Below, in pieces: positions 14,870-23,541 of a stretch of 52,783 nucleotides of DNA (within the stretch, counting starts at the first letter, position 1; each line of letters starts with the position of its first letter). The DNA comes from JAVBQG01 sp031549185. GTDB taxonomy: Bacteria; Synergistota; Synergistia; Synergistales; Synergistaceae. The DNA lies in NCBI GenBank assembly GCA_031549185.1, contig JAVBQG010000032.1, forward strand, positions 1-52,783. Direction: 5' to 3'. A model generated the notes under the pieces. It was not told the origin of the DNA. It saw only the letters and a list, made by a program, of their open reading frames with translations, and ran no database searches. The translations under genes and the position numbers were made by a program.

Positions 14870-16642
14870 CTAGCCCGGAAGCGCACGCAGCCTGTCGGCG
14901 CGCGAAGGGTTGTAGCTTCCGCCGTTCGCCAACTTGAAGAACGCGAGTTGATCCTGCAGCTCGCCCGCCAGGGTGGCCAGGCCCTCCGCGCCCAACGCGA
15001 CGCGCTCCGCCGCCGCGGCGACCTCGGTGACGCTGCCGCGGATGTTTTCGCCGGCCTCCGCCGTTCTGTTGACGCGCGCGGCCATATTCTGTATGGTCTC
15101 CGCGATTTCCTCGCTGGAGGCGGCCTGCTCCTCCGCCACGGCGGCGAGGTCCTGCGTGGAACCCGCGATGTCGCGCAGGTATCTGATCATGTTCTCGATC
15201 GTGGCCTCGGTCTCCCTCGAGAGCTCCTTTGCCTCGCTGGAGGCTTTCGCGTTGTCGAGCGACACGCGAACGACCTGGTCGAGCTCGCCCGTAATCGTGG
15301 ATGCCAGCTCGGCGATGTTCTTGGCCGCGACGTTGCTGTCCTCGGCCAGCTTGCGGACCTCCTCCGCCACGACGGCGAAGCCGCGCCCCGCGTCGCCGGC
15401 GCGCGCAGCCTCGATGGCCGCGTTCAAAGCCAGCAGGTTGGTCTGGTCGGCGATACCGCCGATCTGCGCCACGAAACCTTGAATCTGGCGGGCTCTGTTG
15501 CCCAGCTCCTGCACGGATTTGGCGGCCTCGGTCGCGCCGGTGGCGACGCCGTCGATGCCCTGCACGGCGCGACGCACGGCGCTCATGCCACCCTCGCCCG
15601 CCGACATGGCCTCGTCGACCTTCCGCGCGATGTCCGTTCCCCTCTCGGCCGTGGCCTGTGCACCCGCGGCCACCTCCTCGACGGAGGCATTGACCTCCTC
15701 GCCGGCCGCGGCGAGGGAATTCAGGTTGCTCCCCATCTCATCCACATTGGCGCGGAACTCCTCGACCGAGGCGTTGGTCTCCTGCGCCATGGCCGAGAAC
15801 TCGTGCGACGTCTCGGAGATGTTGCGGCTCGCCGCGTTGACGGAGCCCACGACACGATTCAGCGTGTTGGACATATCCTGAAGGGTGTGTCCCATCAGGG
15901 CAATCTCATCCCTGCCGACGGCCGCCAGCTCGATCGTCAAATCCCCCCGGGAGAACTGCTCAACACCGAGGCGCAGTTTCTCCAACGGCTTCGTAATCAG
16001 GCGCGAGATGACGATCCCGATCAAAATTCCGACCACGATGGCGACGACCGAGACGATGCCGATCATCCGCACCGCGACATCGGCGTCCTCGACCGAAGTT
16101 TTCTTCGTATCCCCAGCCATCTTGACGAGCAGCGTCGTCAGATCCTCATATGCGTCGAAGTACTCTTTCTCGGCATTCGCCACCTCGGGTGACGAGAAGT
16201 ACGCGTACGCCTCCGCGTTCTGGTTGTCCATGCCCATCTGAAGTACACGGTCGTGCATCGGGCGCACCTTTGCGGCGGCGCTCTGTAGTTTTTCGAGCAG
16301 CGTCCTCTCGGCATCGGTCAGGTTCGTCCGGCTGTACCGCTCGAGGTTGTCGTTCACCTGTTTGCGAAACTCTGCGATACGGGTGGGGAAGGAGCTCATA
16401 AACGCTCGATCGGTCGAGAGCATCGACTGGAAGACCATGCCGCGAATCTCTCGCACCCTCTCCTGGGCGCCCAGCAGGTCGATCGCGGGAGTCGCATACA
16501 GATCGTACAGGTCGTTCATGCCCCCCACCGTCTCCCGCGCGGTCTTGTAGCCGATCCCGGCAACCACCACGAGCAAGACCACCATAATCCCCACCAAAGT
16601 CATTATTTTCATCGTCGTCTTCAGATTTTTGAACCACGTCAC
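14870..16642 (-). CDS. Methyl-accepting chemotaxis protein
   Basis: 590 residues. A transmembrane helix at about 12-32, a periplasmic four-helix-bundle-type sensor region (about 35-185), a second helix (about 190-212, VVAIVVGILIGIVISRLITK), a HAMP linker, and a long cytoplasmic coiled coil. The hairpin tip carries the hallmark GFVAQIGGIADQTNLLALNA followed by IEAARAGDAGRGFAVVAEEV. It would signal to CheA/CheW, which are not in the window. GTG at 16642 is preferred because AAGGGGG lies eight bases before it; a frame-matched ATG at 16660 overlaps that site. It is preceded by structured element B, directly after cobO. Confidence 0.93.
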   Translation of the reverse strand: MTWFKNLKTTMKIMTLVGIMVVLLVVVAGIGYKTARETVGGMNDLYDLYATPAIDLLGAQERVREIRGMVFQSMLSTDRAFMSSFPTRIAEFRKQVNDNLERYSRTNLTDAERTLLEKLQSAAAKVRPMHDRVLQMGMDNQNAEAYAYFSSPEVANAEKEYFDAYEDLTTLLVKMAGDTKKTSVEDADVAVRMIGIVSVVAIVVGILIGIVISRLITKPLEKLRLGVEQFSRGDLTIELAAVGRDEIALMGHTLQDMSNTLNRVVGSVNAASRNISETSHEFSAMAQETNASVEEFRANVDEMGSNLNSLAAAGEEVNASVEEVAAGAQATAERGTDIARKVDEAMSAGEGGMSAVRRAVQGIDGVATGATEAAKSVQELGNRARQIQGFVAQIGGIADQTNLLALNAAIEAARAGDAGRGFAVVAEEVRKLAEDSNVAAKNIAELASTITGELDQVVRVSLDNAKASSEAKELSRETEATIENMIRYLRDIAGSTQDLAAVAEEQAASSEEIAETIQNMAARVNRTAEAGENIRGSVTEVAAAAERVALGAEGLATLAGELQDQLAFFKLANGGSYNPSRADRLRALPG

Positions 16643-16722
16643 AGGAAAAACCCCCTTCATTCATTGTGAGAAGATGAGAAGAAAAAAGCACGACAAAAGT
16701 GGAAAATCAGAAATGCCAACTG

Positions 16723-16814
16723 GCCGTCGGGGCCGGAAGGGCAGAGATCTTGAAGCTATCATGGTTCCCGTACCCCGACGCGGCAATATCTCCGTATGAG
16801 CGATTGAATCAGCG
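16723..16814 (-). promoter_or_regulatory. Conserved structured intergenic element, copy B
   Basis: A 92 bp segment starting six bases after the cobO stop and ending 80 bases before the chemoreceptor start. On the minus strand it begins CGCTGATTCAATCGCTCATA, then CGGAGATATTGCCGC, and ends GCCCTTCCGGCCCCGACGGC. The last 20 bases match copy A at 18 positions, and CGCTGAT, AAT, GCT, ACGG and TTGCCGC are identical and in the same order with similar spacing. The start of its variable part (GTCGGGG) can pair with CCCCGAC near its end, giving a 10 bp bulged stem. Known riboswitch consensus sequences I could recall do not fit. Confidence 0.45.
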
Positions 16815-16819
16815 TCTTC

Positions 16820-17383
16820 TTAGCTCTCGATTCCCCTTCTTGCGAGAACTCCTTTTTTGTAATAGTGTTTGATCTCCGTCATCTCCGTGACCAGATCGGC
16901 CCGCTCGATCAGCTCGGGAGGCGCGTTTCGCCCGGTGAAGAGGAGTTCCACGGAGGCGGGTTTGTTCAGGGCCAGATCGACCAGGTCGCCGGCGTCGAGC
17001 AGTCCCAGGCTCACGGCGACATTGGCCTCGTCCAGCACGATCAGCTGGTACGCTTCGCTCGTCATGATCTCTCTGATTTCCGCCAGACCCTCTCTCGCCG
17101 CAGCGCGGTCCTCTTCGGCGGGCTCTCTCATGATGAAGCAGCCCCGGCCATACTGTTTGCACGTCAGGCAACCGTCGGACGCAATTTTTTCGAGCATCTC
17201 GATTTCGCTGTACCTACCCCCTTTAATAAACTGGGCAAAAAACACGCGTAAACCCGCCCCCAGCGCACGAACGGTCAGCCCGATCGCGGCCGTGGTCTTC
17301 CCCTTGCCGTTGCCAGTGTATACCTGGACATATCCCCGGTCGAACTCGTCCCGCAGATTGTCGTAAGCCGATTTCTCCGGCAA
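16820..17383 (-). CDS. cobO: Cob(I)yrinic acid a,c-diamide adenosyltransferase (CobO/CobA/BtuR)
   Basis: 187 residues, the normal length. The P-loop is GNGKGKTTAAIG at 24-35; RVFFAQFIKGG, LIVLDEANVAVSLGLLDAGD and ELLFTGRNAPPELIERADLV follow the CobO order. It transfers the 5'-deoxyadenosyl group of ATP to Co(I) corrinoids. TTG start with GGAGAGG six bases upstream. No other corrin gene is present in the window except the CobB-like protein at 11.3 kb, which looks inactive. It probably serves corrinoid salvage or synthesis encoded elsewhere. Confidence 0.93.
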   Translation of the reverse strand: MPEKSAYDNLRDEFDRGYVQVYTGNGKGKTTAAIGLTVRALGAGLRVFFAQFIKGGRYSEIEMLEKIASDGCLTCKQYGRGCFIMREPAEEDRAAAREGLAEIREIMTSEAYQLIVLDEANVAVSLGLLDAGDLVDLALNKPASVELLFTGRNAPPELIERADLVTEMTEIKHYYKKGVLARRGIES

Positions 17384-17466
17384 ACCGATCCTCTCCTTTT
17401 TTCGATCAGGCCCGCTGTTGTCGGAGCCATGAGAACAAGATGCCTCGACGATTGTGTCGGTCCCTC

Positions 17467-18534
17467 TTACCTCAGGTAAATTCTAATTGCGTCGACCCCC
17501 AGCAGGGTCCCCTCCGTCAAGCCCGAGATCTCCGGCAAGGGTCCCCAGACGCCGTTCATCTTGGCGGTCACGTGCCCCTCCCGCCGCTCCGGCATGTTGG
17601 AGTCGCCCGGCCGCACGACACTGCGAAAAAAGGGGTACTTTCCCGTAAGGTCCTCGAAATCGACACCGCGAAGGATGATATATTGGCTCATCCGGCGGGA
17701 CTTCTGCATTTCCGGCGAATACGTGTGTGAGATCGGAACGATCTGGAAACCGCCGATGTCCATCTTTTTCGTCGTGCTGACGCAGATGACGCCCGGATGA
17801 TTGGCCCTCACCATACCGGGGCCCTGATAGAGCGTTCCCTCGAACCGCCCGGTCCCCGTCACGTTGTGTTCGACCACCGCGAACGGATGATCCTGTCCGC
17901 TGGTGTCATGATACCACGCCCTGCCGCCGGGCCAGTTTTCGATTTCAAGGTACTCCGCGTTCCCTTCGGGCCTGTAGACGCGGATATCGACAGCGGTGGC
18001 GAATTGAAGCAGGTTAATGTTGTTAAATAACACGGGAACCCCAACTTGATTGATGATATAGACGGGGGAACCGACGAAGGGGGCGAACTCTCCCCATATC
18101 CCGGTTCCGCCGATCCCCTCGACGACGAACGACGTGCCGAAGCCGGGGGCCGCGACAAACGTCTCCGCCGGAATGACGCTGATTGTGCGCCCGCTGCCGT
18201 TCTCGACGGAGATCTGCAGGTGATGGGCGTTGGCCGCGGTGGCGATCACCTGCCCGCCAAGGCCATACTTGCTGGCGGTGAAACCCGGATGCCTGCTCTT
18301 GATGGGAGCGGTGCGTATCCTTCCGGCGTCGATCGTACGCCCGTCGGGGAAAACGACCTGGGCACGCTCGCCGGACGTCATCGGCAGGTGGATGGTGAAC
18401 ATCAGCCGGGAAGGATCCTCGCCATTGGCGTACGCTTTCTGCAGGCCCATCGTTCCGAACAGGATAAAAACAATCAGGAATAGGATTGTGAGGGGGAAAG
18501 AAAAAGTTCTTTCTGCAGCTGTCCTTAAAAACAC
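17467..18534 (-). CDS. Secreted protein of unknown function
   Basis: 355 residues. The N-terminus is a signal peptide (about 1-33: FPLTILFLIVFILFGTMGLQ, then KAYA before NGEDPSRLM). The mature part is rich in beta-type sequence and glycine (GFGTSFVVEGIGGTGIWGEF, LFNNINLLQFATAVDIRVYR), with no cysteine pair, repeat or catalytic motif that I recognise. The GTG at 18534 is selected because GGAGGAG lies six bases before it; a longer frame to 18636 lacks such a site. It stands alone between cobO and the divergent universal stress protein gene. Function not assigned. Confidence 0.65.
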   Translation of the reverse strand: MFLRTAAERTFSFPLTILFLIVFILFGTMGLQKAYANGEDPSRLMFTIHLPMTSGERAQVVFPDGRTIDAGRIRTAPIKSRHPGFTASKYGLGGQVIATAANAHHLQISVENGSGRTISVIPAETFVAAPGFGTSFVVEGIGGTGIWGEFAPFVGSPVYIINQVGVPVLFNNINLLQFATAVDIRVYRPEGNAEYLEIENWPGGRAWYHDTSGQDHPFAVVEHNVTGTGRFEGTLYQGPGMVRANHPGVICVSTTKKMDIGGFQIVPISHTYSPEMQKSRRMSQYIILRGVDFEDLTGKYPFFRSVVRPGDSNMPERREGHVTAKMNGVWGPLPEISGLTEGTLLGVDAIRIYLR

Positions 18535-18758
18535 AAAAATCTCCTCCATCATTGCATAGAAAATTAAGATAGGCGCACTTAAACATACCAGCAAGGGGCG
18601 TACAGTCAAGGGCCCCGTGCGGTAATCTTCCGGCACAGGCGCTATTATGACGCAAAGCTAGTAAAAAGTACACCTGATCTACAATAATACGTGCTACAAT
18701 AAGGCCGGGAAGCTTCGATCCCGAATCAGCATCACAATAAATTCTGGGGGTGTCGTCA

Positions 18759-19223
18759 ATGGCTTACAAGATTCTGGTCGCTCTCGATTTCAGCAAACTT
18801 GGAAAAGACGTTGCGAATTACGGGTACGAAATCGGCAAATTGTACAACGCGGATCTCACATTCATGCATGTCGTGCCCGAGCCGAGCGTCGTTTTCAACA
18901 GTTACGCTCCGACCATTCCCGTGATCGTCGACGCTCATATCGCCGAGCTGAAGGCGTCTGCCGAGAAGAAGCTGGCGTTCTACATCACGGACGCCTGCAA
19001 AAAATACAACGAAGACGGTCACAGGTGCTCGTCCGTCGTCGAGGTCGGCGACCCGGCGCAGAGCGTCATCGAATACGCGAAGGCGAACAAGATCGACCTC
19101 ATCGTGCTCGGCTACCGCGGACACAGCGCGATCGAAGCCCTTTTGGTCGGAAGCGTCGCCAACAAGGTGACGCGCTACGCTCCCTGCTCGGTGCTGATCT
19201 ACAGGCCCGATAAGGCAGTATAA
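18759..19223 (+). CDS. Universal stress protein (UspA family), ATP-binding type
   Basis: 154 residues, one Usp domain. It starts YKILVALDFSK and has the complete nucleotide-binding pattern G-2x-G-9x-G-S (GYRGHSAIEALLVGS, about 122-136), so it belongs to the ATP-binding subgroup. ATG at 18759 has GGGGGTG seven bases upstream; a GTG three codons earlier overlaps that site. The first gene on the plus strand before the glycan arm, 19 bases ahead of the aminotransferase, though functional connection to the glycan genes is doubtful. Confidence 0.9.
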   Translation: MAYKILVALDFSKLGKDVANYGYEIGKLYNADLTFMHVVPEPSVVFNSYAPTIPVIVDAHIAELKASAEKKLAFYITDACKKYNEDGHRCSSVVEVGDPAQSVIEYAKANKIDLIVLGYRGHSAIEALLVGSVANKVTRYAPCSVLIYRPDKAV

Positions 19224-19242
19224 CGCGCAGCTCCCCACTTCG

Positions 19243-20397
19243 ATGAAAGAATCCGGGAACAAGCGAATTTTCCTCTCCTCCCCTCACATGGGGGGAGAGG
19301 AAATTCATTATGTGAAAGAGGCGTTCGACACCAACTGGATCGCGCCGCTCGGCCCCCACGTCGACGCGTTCGAGCGCGAGTGTGCCGCCTACGCGGGGGC
19401 GAAAGCGGCGCTGGCGCTATCCTCCGGCACGGCGGCAGCACAGCTGTCGGCCCGCTTGCTGAACCTGAGACCGGGCGACACCTTCTTCTGCTCGTCTCTG
19501 ACATTCGTGGCGTCTCTGGCACCGCTCGTGCAGATGGGTGGCAAACCCGTCTTCATCGACTCCGAGCCGGAATCCTGGAACATGTCTCCGGGGGCGCTGC
19601 TGCGCGCCTTCGAGGACGCGGAGAGGGCCGGCAAACTGCCGAAGGTCGTCATACTCGTCAACCTTTACGGTCAATCCTGCAACATGGGCGCCCTGTTGCC
19701 GCTCTGCGAGCGCTACGGCGTGCCGGTCCTCGAGGACGCGGCGGAGTCGATGGGCGGCCTCTACAAAGGCAAGCCGACCGGGGCGTTCGGCAAATTCGGC
19801 TACTACTCCTTCAACGGCAACAAAATCATCACGACCTCCGGCGGGGGCATGCTCCTCTCCGACGACGAGGAGGCGATCGACAAAGCCCGCTTCTGGTCGA
19901 CGCAGGCGCGCGATAAAGCCCCCTGGTATCAGCACACGGAGACCGGCTACAACTTCCGCATGAGCAACGTGCTGGCCGGCATCGGGCGCGCCCAGTTGAA
20001 ACTCCTCGATACCCGTATCACGCAACGCAGAACCGTCTTCGCGCGATACGAAGCGGCCCTTGGAGAGAGGCCGGGAGTCTCCTTCATGCCGGAGCCGGAC
20101 TGGAGCCGTTCGAACCGCTGGCTCACAACGTCGACGTTCGCCCCGAAGGCCGCCGGGACGACGAACCTCGCGATCATGGAGGCCCTCGCTGCCGAGAGCA
20201 TCGAATCTCGCCCCGTGTGGAAGCCGATGCATCTGCAGCCTGTCTTCGAAGGCGCGCGCTACTACCCGCACGAGGAGGGCCGGGACGTGTGCGCGGCGCT
20301 CTTCGAAAACGGCCTCTGCCTGCCGTCGGGCTCGAACCTCGAACCGGACGACCAGGACCGCGTGATCGAGATCGTCCTCTCCCTGCTGAAAGGGTAA
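19243..20397 (+). CDS. DegT/DnrJ/EryC1 sugar aminotransferase (PglE-like)
   Basis: 384 residues, fold-type I PLP enzyme. Key features: SSGTAAAQLSARLLNLRPGD near 60, LEDAAESMG near 163, and the Schiff-base lysine Lys194 in FNGNKIITTSGGG. This family aminates the 4-keto group of UDP-4-keto-6-deoxy sugars; the order aminotransferase, PglC-like, acyltransferase in this operon parallels the bacillosamine pathway, so UDP-4-amino-4,6-dideoxy-GlcNAc is a likely product. No UDP-GlcNAc 4,6-dehydratase is in the window. No clear ribosome binding site precedes the ATG, so the start is less certain. A four-base gap leads to the next gene. Confidence 0.88.
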   Translation: MKESGNKRIFLSSPHMGGEEIHYVKEAFDTNWIAPLGPHVDAFERECAAYAGAKAALALSSGTAAAQLSARLLNLRPGDTFFCSSLTFVASLAPLVQMGGKPVFIDSEPESWNMSPGALLRAFEDAERAGKLPKVVILVNLYGQSCNMGALLPLCERYGVPVLEDAAESMGGLYKGKPTGAFGKFGYYSFNGNKIITTSGGGMLLSDDEEAIDKARFWSTQARDKAPWYQHTETGYNFRMSNVLAGIGRAQLKLLDTRITQRRTVFARYEAALGERPGVSFMPEPDWSRSNRWLTTSTFAPKAAGTTNLAIMEALAAESIESRPVWKPMHLQPVFEGARYYPHEEGRDVCAALFENGLCLPSGSNLEPDDQDRVIEIVLSLLKG

Positions 20398-20400
20398 GGC

Positions 20401-21018
20401 GTGCTCTACGCCCCGATCAAACGGACGATCGACGTCGCCCTGAGCGCGCTGGGGCTGCTCTTTTTCTCCCCGCTGATGCTCTGGCTCTCGTACAAAATCC
20501 GCAGGGAGATGGGACCGCCGGCACTGTTCGCCCAGCGGCGGGCCGGCAGAGACGGGAAACCCTTTCTGCTCTACAAATACCGCACGATGACGAACGCACG
20601 CGACGAAAAGGGCGAGCTGCTGCCGGACGAGGCCAGGATGACGGGCTTCGGGAGGTGGTTGCGCGCGACCAGCCTGGACGAGCTGCCGCAGTTGTGGAAC
20701 GTGCTCAAGGGCGACATGAGCCTCGTCGGCCCGCGCCCGCTGCTCCTCGATTACGTGCCGCTGTATAATAAAACGGAGCGAAGACGCCTGGACGTGCTCC
20801 CCGGCATATCCGGATGGGCGCAGATCAACGGGCGCAACGCCATCTCCTGGCAGGAGAAGTTTGCCCTCGACGTCTGGTACGTCGACCACAGGAGCACCCT
20901 GCTGGACGTCAAAATCATTCTCCTGACGATCAGGAAAGCCGCCAGGCGGGAGGGGATTTCCGCCGCCGGCGAGGCGACGATGCCTCGCTTCATGGGAAGC
21001 GGGGACGAGAAAAAATAA
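20401..21018 (+). CDS. Initiating phosphoglycosyl transferase (PglC-type bacterial sugar transferase)
   Basis: 205 residues, the compact monotopic form. A hydrophobic re-entrant segment at about 7-32 is followed by FAQRRAGRDGKPFLLYKYRT, then the family core GFGRWLRATSLDELPQLWNV and GDMSLVGPRPLL, and PGISGWAQINGRN. These enzymes transfer a phospho-sugar from a UDP-sugar to undecaprenyl phosphate on the cytoplasmic face, starting assembly of a glycan. GTG start, directly after the aminotransferase. Together they set the first residue of the polymer made here. Confidence 0.92.
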   Translation: MLYAPIKRTIDVALSALGLLFFSPLMLWLSYKIRREMGPPALFAQRRAGRDGKPFLLYKYRTMTNARDEKGELLPDEARMTGFGRWLRATSLDELPQLWNVLKGDMSLVGPRPLLLDYVPLYNKTERRRLDVLPGISGWAQINGRNAISWQEKFALDVWYVDHRSTLLDVKIILLTIRKAARREGISAAGEATMPRFMGSGDEKK

Positions 21019-21036
21019 GATGCGGGGCGATGCGAC

Positions 21037-21243
21037 ATGCAGGATAAAATTCTGACGGTGGTACGTTCCATATTGGGCGAGGGCGCGAACCTCGATACGT
21101 CGATGGCGAACACCCCCGCGTGGGACTCCCTGAAGACGCTCCAGATCGTCATGGGACTGGACGAGGCGGACGTATCGATCCCGTTCGAGCGGATCGCCGA
21201 GATCAAATCCGTCGCGGATATCCTGGCGATGGCCGAGGGATAG
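21037..21243 (+). CDS. Acyl carrier protein
   Basis: 68 residues, acidic, four-helix ACP pattern. The phosphopantetheine attachment serine is Ser31 in AWDSLKTLQIVMGLDEADVS. Free-standing ACPs outside fatty-acid operons usually carry a dedicated acyl group for a local pathway. It lies between the phosphoglycosyl transferase and a PglD-like acyltransferase, with an FkbH-type HAD protein next. FkbH proteins load glyceryl groups on ACPs, so this ACP is inferred to carry glycerate for transfer to the amino sugar. Confidence 0.85.
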   Translation: MQDKILTVVRSILGEGANLDTSMANTPAWDSLKTLQIVMGLDEADVSIPFERIAEIKSVADILAMAEG

Positions 21244-21245
21244 CC

Positions 21246-21875
21246 GTGAAGATCGTCATCTACGGCGCCGGAGGCCTAGGCCGCGAGGTGTTGCAGCTCG
21301 CGCGGCAGACGCTATGCAGAGACGGGGCCCGGGTGCTCGGTTTCGTGGACGACGGCGTGGCGCCCGGCACGGTGCTGAACGACGCCGAAGTCCTCGGCGG
21401 AGGCGACTACATCGATTCGATTCGCGAACCCTTCTCCCTCGTCTTCGGCCTTGCGTCGCCTCTCGCCAAAAAAGAGCTCTACCACCGCCACAAAAAAAAC
21501 CCGCTGATCTCGTTTCCCAACGTCATACATCGCAGCGCCTCCATCAGCGAATACGCGCACCTGGGCGAGGGCGTCGTGGTGGCGGCCTCATGCCTCGTCA
21601 GCGTCGACGCGACGCTTGGAACCTGCGTTTTCCTCAACAGCGGCGCGATGATTGGACACGACGCCGTCGTGGGCGACTTCACCTCGATCATGCCGATGTC
21701 GGCGATCTCGGGGAACGTCGCCATCGGCGAGTGCTGCCTGATCGGCGTTCAGTCCGCGATCAGGCAAGGGCTGAGGGTCGGCCGCAACTGCACGGTGGGC
21801 ATGGGCAGCATGGTGCTGCGCGACGTGCCGGACGACTCCACGGTCCTCGGCAACCCGGCGAAAAAAGTGTCATGA
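21246..21875 (+). CDS. PglD-like sugar acyltransferase (left-handed beta-helix)
   Basis: 209 residues. An N-terminal Rossmann-like part (KIVIYGAGGLGREVLQLARQ) precedes hexapeptide repeats (about 90-200; ISEYAHLGEGVVVAASCLVS, NSGAMIGHDAVVGDFTSIMP). The histidine in GHDAVVGDF corresponds to the catalytic base of PglD. PglD acetylates the 4-amino group of UDP-4-amino sugars from acetyl-CoA. Here a dedicated ACP precedes it and an ACP-loading enzyme follows, so the donor may instead be an acyl-ACP; this is inference. GTG start two bases after the ACP stop; its own stop overlaps the next start (ATGA). Confidence 0.87.
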   Translation: MKIVIYGAGGLGREVLQLARQTLCRDGARVLGFVDDGVAPGTVLNDAEVLGGGDYIDSIREPFSLVFGLASPLAKKELYHRHKKNPLISFPNVIHRSASISEYAHLGEGVVVAASCLVSVDATLGTCVFLNSGAMIGHDAVVGDFTSIMPMSAISGNVAIGECCLIGVQSAIRQGLRVGRNCTVGMGSMVLRDVPDDSTVLGNPAKKVS

Positions 21876-23515
21876 CCGTCGCCCTTCTCTCGAACGTCAC
21901 GATCGGGTCGCTCGCTCTGCGGGTCGCGCAAGCCACGGGCGAGGAGGTCTACACCCCGGCCGGGTACAACACGTGGTTTCAGGAGCTTGCGGACCCCGCG
22001 TCGAACCTCCACAAAGCCCCCCCCCGCGCCGTGTTTCTCGTACTGGACGGACGGGAGCTTTTTGGTGCGTCCGGCGCACCGAGCACATCCGGCGCGGAAA
22101 ACATCCTCGGCCCCATGCTCGACGGGATCGCGGCCGCGGCATCGGCACACCCCGAGGTCGCCTTCGTCGTCTCGAGCCTCGACATCCCGCAAAGCCGCAT
22201 TCAGCCGCTCGTCTCAAAAAGAACGGAATTGCAGGCGGCCGCCTTCTGGAGAAGGAAACTCGAAGAATACTCGATCCCGCTCCTCGAGCTCTCCGAAATC
22301 GCGGCGGAGATGGGGCGCGAGCACTTCTACAACAAGCGCGTCTGGTACATGGGGAGCATGCCCTTCTCCCAGGCGGGCGAGAAAGCCCTCGCGGCGGAGA
22401 TCGACCGCGTCTGGAACGCGCTCCGGGGGCGACGCAGAAAGTGCCTCGCGCTCGACCTCGACAACACCCTCTGGGGCGGGGTGATCGGCGAAGCCGGCGT
22501 GGGCGGGATCGAACTCGGCGCCGTCGGCAGCGGCGCCCGTTATTACGACATGCAGCGGCGCATCCTCGACCTCAAAAACCAGGGCGTTCTGCTTGCCGTA
22601 CTCTCCAAAAACAACCGTGAAGACGCGCTGGAGGGCATCAACGGGCATCCCGCCATGCTCCTGCGCGAGCGCGACTTCGTGGCGATCCGCGCGAACTGGG
22701 ACCCCAAGCCTGCGAGCCTCGAATCCATCGCGAGAGAACTCAACATCGGGATCGACTCGTTCGTCTTCATCGACGACAATCCGCTGGAGCGCGAGACGAT
22801 GCAGATCGCGCTGCCGCAGGTGGCCGTGCCGGCATTCCCCACGGACACGTCGCAGCTTGAACGCTTCATGATCGACGTCGCGCGCGAACACTTCCTTCTC
22901 CTGCAAACCACCGCCGAAGACCTCGAAAAGACCGAACAGTACAGGGCCGAGACGCAGAGGCAGGAGCGGCGCAGCACGTTCGCGAGCGTCGAAGAATACC
23001 TGCGCTCGCTGGACATGAGGCTTACGATCGAACCGCTCGACGCGCAAAACCTCCCCCGCGCGGCCCAGCTCACCCAGAAGACGAACCAATTCAACCTCAC
23101 GACGCGCCGCTACAGCGAGGCCGACATGCAGGCCATCCTGGCGGACGGCTCTCGGCGCGTCTATCTCGGCGAACTCGCCGACCGGTTCGGCGACTACGGG
23201 AAGATCATCCTCTGCATGGCGCGTGTGGAGGGCGAGCGCGCGGAGATCGAGAGCTTCCTGATGAGCTGCCGCGTCATGGGACGCGGCGTCGAAGAAGCGT
23301 TTCTCCGCAACGTGGAAGACACTCTTGCCCGGGCGGGCGTAAATACGCTGGCCTCCTCCTACATCCCCACCTCGAAAAACGGCATGGTCGCGGATTTCTG
23401 GCCGAGAATGGGTTATGCGCCCAGCGAAGGTGACGGCGAAAACGGCGTGCGTTATGAAATTCATTTGCCCTTTCAGGGTGAAAATGATAACATCATAAAC
23501 GTTATAAAACCCTGA
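21872..23515 (+). CDS. FkbH-like HAD-IIIC protein (glyceryl-ACP-forming type)
   Basis: 547 residues. After an N-terminal region of about 180 residues comes the HAD-IIIC domain: ALDLDNTLWGGVIGEAGVGG near 192 (motif I), LAVLSKNNREDALEG near 240 and DSFVFIDDNPLERE near 296. A C-terminal GNAT-like domain (about 380-545) includes LTQKTNQFNLTTRRYSEADM. Family members such as FkbH, TtmN and OzmB capture a three-carbon unit from 1,3-bisphosphoglycerate as glyceryl-ACP. The adjacent ACP and acyltransferase suggest the unit is passed to a sugar. The start overlaps the upstream stop as ATGA. Confidence 0.85.
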   Translation: MTVALLSNVTIGSLALRVAQATGEEVYTPAGYNTWFQELADPASNLHKAPPRAVFLVLDGRELFGASGAPSTSGAENILGPMLDGIAAAASAHPEVAFVVSSLDIPQSRIQPLVSKRTELQAAAFWRRKLEEYSIPLLELSEIAAEMGREHFYNKRVWYMGSMPFSQAGEKALAAEIDRVWNALRGRRRKCLALDLDNTLWGGVIGEAGVGGIELGAVGSGARYYDMQRRILDLKNQGVLLAVLSKNNREDALEGINGHPAMLLRERDFVAIRANWDPKPASLESIARELNIGIDSFVFIDDNPLERETMQIALPQVAVPAFPTDTSQLERFMIDVAREHFLLLQTTAEDLEKTEQYRAETQRQERRSTFASVEEYLRSLDMRLTIEPLDAQNLPRAAQLTQKTNQFNLTTRRYSEADMQAILADGSRRVYLGELADRFGDYGKIILCMARVEGERAEIESFLMSCRVMGRGVEEAFLRNVEDTLARAGVNTLASSYIPTSKNGMVADFWPRMGYAPSEGDGENGVRYEIHLPFQGENDNIINVIKP

Positions 23516-23541
23516 CGAACATAAGACTTTCGGAGTACGGC

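Noticed and set aside
16820..17383. Considered a vitamin B12 gene cluster because cobO and a CobB-like gene are within 4 kb
   Set aside because: They are on the same strand but separated by unrelated genes, the CobB-like protein lacks active-site residues, and no other corrin biosynthesis gene or cobalamin riboswitch is seen.
18699..18740. Possible third copy of the structured element before the universal stress protein gene (GGCCGGGAAGC, AATCAGCATC)
   Set aside because: Only short scattered matches; the conserved blocks and spacing are absent.
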